Program-made: the position numbers and the translations under genes
Assembly (NCBI GenBank): GCA_035041965.1
Contig: JAPYMA010000652.1
Coordinates: 28,759-92,758 of the forward strand
Reading direction: 5' to 3'
Length of the DNA: 64,000 nt
Source of the DNA: Anisakis pegreffii
Lineage: Eukaryota > Nematoda > Chromadorea > Rhabditida > Anisakidae
In this document: one piece after another, positions 57,486 through 64,000 of the stretch
Layout of the letters: each line of letters begins with the position of its first letter
How positions within the stretch are numbered: position 1 is the first letter of the stretch
Notes under the pieces: model-generated
The model's database searches: none
What the model was told of the DNA's origin: nothing
What the model saw: the letters and a program-made list of their open reading frames with translations, nothing else

Positions 57486-59183
57486 GCAAAGTATTGAATT
57501 AGTAACCGTCATATTATTCAAATCGGACTGTTTTTTGGTTGACATTGACAAATTATTTTCGTGATCATTGTTGTTATCGCTCATAATTGCGCCATCGTTC
57601 ATATTATTGTTATTTTCATGATCAGCATTTGCATTAATATTATTGGTTTGTGATAGAGATGAATGAGTTCGATGCGAATATGAATTAGTAGTGTCGTTAT
57701 TGTTTCGAATGGTCACGCAACATTCCGAATAAATATCCGAATTATTGGACAGATCGCGAGAGTGAGTCGACCAATAGGCTGATGTCTCGGAATTGTTCGA
57801 TGGGGACGGGGGTGAGGGAGACAGGGGATTAGAACGATAACACAAAGGGGGGCTTCTGGCTGGGGTTGGACGGGCAACGTTTCATCGGTACATTGGGGTA
57901 TAAGGCTATCAGCGGTACTGTTCACGTTGTCGCGCATTGCATTCATCTCATTAATGCTGCTACCATCAATATTAGTACTATTATTATTATTATCGTTATC
58001 GCCGATAGTGTTATTACAATAAAAGTATGAACGTGATGTGGAGGGTAGCACGTCCGTTGCAGCATCACCAGGCGCCAGCAGCTTGCTTCTGTCATCAGAA
58101 TATGACACTACGCTCGTTGACGCGCTGTTGTTATTATTTGCAGTAGTGTTATCGCTGACATTATCACTGACAACAGTAGTAGTCTTATCAGTAGTCTTAT
58201 CGAGTGCATCGTCAGTGTCATCGCAGCTGTCATGAACGTCGCTCTTCCGCGGATGAACGAAAGTGAGTGCATCTTTTCGCCATATTGGAGCACTGCACTT
58301 CTGTGCCTTGTGTGGCTTTGGTGCTAGCTGATAAACGCTCGCGTAATGCATGGTTGTGCTGAGAGCATCACTCCGTGCACAGGTCTCTATATTATCTGAG
58401 CCAGTAGTCCTCCCTTGTCCGAAAGGCTCACTGTGTCCTTTGGTGGCTTCAGCAGTGCCAATTGTTCCCGTCCCAATCTCAACAGTTGAGTCAGCAGTTT
58501 TACCAATAGCCGCCAAATGCCTACCGCTAGAATCGTTATCATTATCAATGTCCGGTGCCCTCTGGAAAATGGAAGCGATTAAGATGGGCGTCGATTGTTG
58601 TTGGTCGACGAGCGTTCTGTTAAAGGAAGCAGGTCTAAGTGTAGGATGCACAGATTCCGTGGGTGATTCATTTGGTGTCATGATGCATTTTACTGGAATC
58701 GCTTCGTAAACGGGGGGTGAAGAGAAGCCTAAGCCTAAATTGGCGATCGAATTCGGTGCATTTGCTGATTGGGGAGAGGGTGAGTGGGGCTTGACAGGAA
58801 TCGGTATAGGAGAAGAGACGTTGGTAGCGGGAGAGCTTGCATGAGAAGTAGAATTGAGGAGAGGTGGTGAGTTAGATGACGACGGGTTTACTGAGGGTTC
58901 TGGCCTGGAAGTGTGCGAATGGGGGATCAAAGCAGTAGAGGTCGAAGCAGCTGGAGGCCATCTTCGACTAATACTACCCTGTCGTGAGCTATTGGCCAAT
59001 GCCAATGCCCATGGCTTAGGAGGAATCGTTTTTGGCTCGAGCGCTGTGCTTGTTTTCGTCGCGAGCAGCGAAAATTGCTGCGGCGTGATTGGTCTGCATA
59101 TTGCAGTGGACGTGGCTGGCAGAAGCGGTGTTGGCGAAGAGGTAACGTCATTCTTAATGTTATTATTATGATTATTATTATTA

Positions 59184-59229
<46 letters not shown>

Positions 59230-60888
59230 CATTATAGAGTGGTTTAGAATGTTGATTTGATGTTTCGTTTACGTCAATCCCATGAGCGATATCCGGAGTG
59301 CACGATGAAGCCTTGTAAAGAGGTTGGCATTGAGAAATTGCCACTGGGCCAACACCACCAGTGCCTTCGTTTGATGACATTGTCATAATGTGCCGTCTCA
59401 TGGCACCATCGTTCTTATAAATGATGTTTTTTTTATTATTATTGTCATTATTATTATTATTATTATTAATGCTATTATCGAATTTTTGAACTATCTTCTT
59501 AATGCTGTTCGTATCAGCAAATGATCGATTTATCATTTTGTCGCCGCCCCAGTAGCTCCTTCTCGAGGAAATATCGCCAGCACTGGTGAAATCAATTTTA
59601 CCAGCAATTTTCAACTGATTCCTGTTTTGCTTTTCACTGTGATCTGCGAGCGATTGTTGTTGCTGCTCTGTAGTCATATTGCCACCGACATCGTTAATAG
59701 TACTAATAACGTTATCAGTTTTATCAGTTATATGTTTGAGATCATCAATCTCATTGGTATCGTTATCATTAATGAGCGAGCCAGTGGGCAAATCGTCATC
59801 ACGTCTCATATATGAGCTTCTAATAGGACTTTGTGACTGGGCTCTTAGATGATTATAGATTGCGCCAATATTAATATTGTCATGAGCCTTATTGCAAGCA
59901 GCAATATGCCCTTGCCCTCCTGCCGCAGGATTATTCGACTTCAGTGCAGACTTTACAGGCTCTTGTAGACCTCCATGGTGGCCATATGGAAGGTCAATTT
60001 CATGCCTTTTGAACTCATTGGAGTCTCTTCTTGACTCGTACTGCTGTTGTCGTTTCGGGCGGAATGCTAGCCCCGCAGCCGGAAATTTGGTTGTTGCCGA
60101 CAGTAGGGGAACTTCTGAATGTCTGCCTTCGATGGATTGTAGCCGTTTTTCGGGGAATGAATCTGTTAAAAATAGGTTATTGAGAAGTGCAATACGACTT
60201 TTTGCACTACCTACTGGTATTTCCGACTGAATTTGTTCTGTGGAGATTAATGGTGATGTCCAACGCTCGTCCGCTTCTACTTTAGCCTTTTTTGTGTAGT
60301 TGTTAGTGTTGCTATGAAGATAACCCCCATCGTCGAGTTGACGAACCTTTTGATCTTCTTCTTGCACCATGTGAACTCCTTGTTCGACCTTCGAGTCCCA
60401 CTGATCTCCTTCTTTGAGCACATGACCCTCTTCTTTCATCACCAGATGATCCTTATTCTTCTCAGAATAACTCCGAGTCACCGTGCTGTCGACAACGTTC
60501 AATTGATTCAATTGATCAGCGTGACATTTTTCTGGTTGCTTCGATAGGCCCGAAGCTTCACAAGTGTTGAGCCGAGCCCCACCTCTAGCTGCAACAGACT
60601 TTTGACCTGTCGCCTGACCTTCATCGATGGCTCCTCCCGTCCCCGCACCGCTATATTCTTCTCTTTTAACCTCGAGTGGGTTCCTTATCTCTTCTCCGCT
60701 ATTGTTTATATTATCAGTACATAAAATATTATTATTGTATGTATTATTATTACTATTTCCAACAATCGGTGCACTACGATCATTTGTGACGACTCTCCGC
60801 AACTGACGCCCACCTCTGATTTCTTTCAGCAATTCGTCACGATTTACTTCTACTTTATCGCCGAATTTTAATGATAGTTTTTTATTTG

Positions 60889-60927
<39 letters not shown>

Positions 60928-61207
60928 CCTTGGAGATAGGCGGTGGAGCGATGGGATAAGGTGGAGGTGATTTTTGCACTGGACGAGATGTCGATGACGT
61001 GGTCACAGCGTTGACTGAGGTTTGATTTCTAATATTGTTATTGCTTTTTCTGATATTGTTTATATTATCATTCATATTATTATTACTATTGTTATTATTA
61101 TTTCGTTTCGATGAAATTGGATTTAAAATTTCGCCTTCCACAACAATTACTGGTTTACTTTTATCAATGGTTTTTGTTGGCCTTAGTCGATACCCTTGCT
61201 TGATCTC
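57435..61207 (-). CDS. large poly-Asn WH2-domain actin-binding protein (partial, one frameshift)
   Basis: One long exon of about 1,250 codons. It opens after TTATTTACAG at 61208 with a WH2-type segment (EIKQGYRLRPTKTIDKSKP), so at least one upstream exon, supplying the helix, is not found. A second WH2 motif, RDELLKEIRGGRQLRRVV followed by TNDRSAP, begins about 100 residues on, after an Asn run. WH2 motifs bind actin monomers; the second resembles WIP/verprolin. The remainder is low complexity with many Asn runs, Ser/Pro blocks and TIPPKPWALALANSSRQGS. The frame ends at 57713, but a neighbouring frame (about 57845 to 57435) carries on with similar Ser/Pro/Asn composition. A one-base shift near the six-base C run at 57846-57851 would link them; no intron fits. 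This may be an assembly or homopolymer error. No orthologue is assigned. Confidence 0.7.
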
Positions 61208-64000
61208 CTGTAAATAATGATAGTAATAACGGTAATAATGATAATAACAAGTAGAAATAATAATTAATGAGAATAAATAATAGGTAATACATTAACAAAT
61301 AATTAAAACTAACTTCAAGAATCGGATGACCCACGAACATTTTTGATTAGTTTATTTCACAGAATTTTTTACAATGAATAATATTAAAATAACAAATTTC
61401 ACCCACTTTCGTTTAATACACCTGAACGATAATGATATTGTAATAATGTTAGTAACAATAGTTAATAATAGTAATGATGCAAGCAATTAAAAGTAATTAT
61501 AATAAATACGTTGTGGGCAGCAACGTTACAAACTTTGTGGACAGTCTGGCCAATCCAGGTAATAATTGATAGAGCCAATGTGAAAATTTCAACTTCACAA
61601 TGATGAAATGATGAAAACAAATGCAATGAACTAACAAATATTTAAACATACGTTAACAATAAGATTGTTTTGAAGGCAAATAACAGCACATGATGTTAAT
61701 TCGCTCATCAAAAACTATTCCCTCTAACTCACTCCCTTCAACAACACACTTTGATCCGTGCTCTGCTCTCTGCTCATCTATAAATTCACCCCAGGCAATG
61801 GATTGGATTTAGATTTTGTGTCTGACCTGACTGACTTAAGGCTAAACATAAAATATTCATTCTCGTGAATGAAACAGACAACTGGAAGCAATCTTACTTC
61901 CAGGTGGATGAAGTTTACAGCCCTCAAGATTAATTCATCAAGATTCAAGCCGATCATGCATCCATTCTGTGATTATTCAGTGCAGAGGGCAGGGCGTTTA
62001 TTATCTCAGTTGCGTGATTTATTTATTTACCGTGACGTAACGAGTACGAGAATCATACGATGGAATCGACATATCCTCCAAAAAACTGCGAAAATGATGG
62101 ACGCCTTCGTGGATTCAAACTCAATCACGTAAGGAATGCTGCATATTTATTATTCCAATCATTTAATACTAGAATAATAAACTGATAATAATAGTAATAA
62201 TAATAATAGATATAATGATAATAGTAAAGAATGGTATTACTAAAAAATGAATGCTACCGACCGACCGGACAGAGCAGCGTCACAAACTTAAACTCAACTA
62301 AAAGAAGCATATGTAAGCGTCGTCTCAATAGGGTGCGTAGCTTATTGGCAAACATTCCAAGCGTTATATTAAACATTATGCAAATACAACAATTAGAATG
62401 AATGTATAAAATGTGAATGAAACTATACTTGTATAATTGTTAAGATTTAAGTAAACACTAAAACGATATGCATATTACTTTCTCATACGATACCTATTAC
62501 TATAGAAAGGTTGAGCTAAAGCCTTTTCTCGCAATCGCATGACAGTGATGCGTATAAGTTTTGAGTGTATCGGATTCATTCAGCTTATGCTTCGAGCTTG
62601 AACTGGTAGGTGAGATGAATGAGGTGAACCTCAGCGTAAGGCTCACTTTGAAGGCTCAAACTAATATCTTACCTCATTCTCCGTATCTAGCTCTAGCTTG
62701 AGCTTGAACCTCTCCGAGATGTCCACTGTGGATGATGATGATGATATGCTCAGGTCAACTCCACCTCATTTTAAAACACTCGTTTAATCACATTAAATAC
62801 ATGACTATACAAAAATCAGTAGTGAATTAATATTAAAAGAGAACTAAGGTTCAATCAATATTTGAACTACTAATTGAATTATTTCAACAACTACTCAAAA
62901 AAAAGAATATTTTTGGGTCAATTAAACCTAAATAAAGAACTCGGAAAAGGTCACATTTCGTGAAGGTTATTTTGATCAGCATTATTATTCTTGTTATTAT
63001 TGTTACTATTCTATAAACAATGCATGTATAGTATATAAATAATTAATAATTATGATAATAATCAACAGTAGTAAATAAGTGACGAGAACAATCAAGATTA
63101 AAACAGTTCTGTGAAGTTAACTCAGTTGATGCGAGAATTTTTCGCTGTACCATTTCTTTCTTTTCAGAACAGAGTGAATGACCCCATTGAATTGTGGTCA
63201 AAAATTGCATCATTATTAATTATACATATATTAATGAATATTGTATATATTTATTATTATTTGTTGTAGTGAGAGAATGTGAAAAACAGATGGACACGGT
63301 TAGACACAACCACAGCCATTAATAAGGACATAACGAGCACTGTAAAAGTCACTCAGCAGTCTCATACTCCAGCTGAAGCTTTTTGCGAAACGTAGGTCCG
63401 TCCACTCTACATCTAGTTCTGGTCTCTCGTCTTATTTTTATTACTATTTTATTCACATATTATTATTATTATTATTATTATTATTGTTAGTATCGATTTT
63501 TTAATTATTTATGTCATAATTTTCTCACACTGCAGTGACCTAAATATGAACATAATCGAATAAAATTACCTTAAATTAAACTTTTTTTCTGAAATTATTT
63601 TCTTGAAAATACATCTTTGAAAATATTCCAATTGAAACTACCGAAAAACTGAACTTAGTGTTAATTAAATATCCATAACCACGTCAAATGTTCATTTAAG
63701 AAACTGAATTTCAGTAAAATGATTATATTTAATTCAATAATTGTCACATTATTTTTAATAACTCCAGTTTAAATGCATGTAAAACATTAGTAACGACAGT
63801 AATAATAGTAATAATAATAGTAATAATAATAATAATAATAATAATATTAATATTAATAATAATAGTAATAATGGTAATAATAACAATAATAATATAAACA
63901 TAACGATAATAATAATAAGCATAAGAATAATAAATTACTCAGAACCAGCGACTCAACCAGCGGTGATTAATGCAAGCAAGTAAAAGTGACATTATATGAA
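61208..64000. other. A+T-rich interval, no supported exon
   Basis: It should hold the 5' exon(s) and promoter of the WH2 gene, but none was identified. It contains copy 3 of the 50-bp repeat, AAT tracts around 62190, 63460-63485 and 63790-63910, and AGCTTGAAC-type inverted motifs at 62580-62715. Confidence 0.4.
61510..61564 (+). repeat. copy 3 of the ~50-bp interspersed repeat
   Basis: GCAGCAACGTTACAAACTTTG and AGTCTGGCCAATCCAGGTAA-like blocks as in 42841-42894. Confidence 0.75.

Noticed and set aside
58038..58709. Plus-strand frames opposite the WH2 gene
   Set aside because: Antisense shadows of the long minus-strand coding exon; no splice or family support.
1..64000. CRISPR arrays, bacterial operons, rRNA or tRNA genes
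   Set aside because: No spaced direct repeats, no ribosome-binding-site-led gene strings and no cloverleaf-like tRNA were seen; the sequence is eukaryotic nuclear DNA.

Overview
The window looks like nuclear DNA of a nematode. It is intron-rich and A+T-rich. Almost every intron that could be phased ends in TTTCAG-type acceptors. Its gene families are worm-typical: an HNF4-type nuclear hormone receptor, an NRF-6-like acyltransferase, a FMRFamide-type peptide GPCR, a GM2-activator-like lipid binder and a ciliary IFT gene with RFX X-boxes. TTAGGC, the nematode telomere hexamer, recurs in its small transposons. I cannot name the species. All exon coordinates are my own hand splicing. For seven genes the reading frame stays open across every junction (including one of 14 exons and one of 11); in IFT140 only one junction of about 33 fails.

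Layout. 1-7.35 kb: no supported gene. 7.36-12.75 kb (-): nuclear hormone receptor, 14 exons. 13.64-18.12 kb (-): NRF-6/acyltransferase-3 protein, 11 exons. 19.93-21.43 kb (+): secreted Cys-rich protein, 6 exons, head-to-head with the acyltransferase. 21.95-23.09 kb (-): unknown Cys-rich, probably membrane protein, 3 exons. 24.0-24.65 kb (-): one or two isolated candidate exons. 25.12-28.42 kb (+): RluA/RPUSD2 pseudouridine synthase, 10 exons. 28.71 and 29.36 kb: two palindromic X-boxes. 29.90-40.65 kb (+): IFT140 (che-11 orthologue), about 34 exons. 42.35-43.98 kb (+): unknown membrane protein. 44.63-45.18 kb (+): 103-residue secreted peptide precursor. 45.82-48.15 kb (-): ML/GM2-activator-like protein. 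48.2-54.2 kb: gene-poor. 54.25-55.90 kb (+): peptide GPCR lacking its first exon. 57.44-61.21 kb (-): large poly-Asn WH2 protein, 5' end not found and one frameshift near the 3' end. 61.2-64 kb: A+T-rich, no supported exon.

The most notable non-gene structure is a family of six small, almost wholly palindromic DNA transposons with GGCAC termini. Four copies have perfect 8-bp target duplications. Four of the six lie in introns within about 6-45 bp of an exon edge. Their arms carry TTAGGC-like repeats. Other palindromes, a 50-bp three-copy repeat, an RTE-type LINE tail and AAT microsatellites (some in coding exons as poly-Asn) complete the repeat content. The genes do not form a pathway; IFT140 with its X-boxes is the one clear regulatory unit (cilia of sensory neurons).
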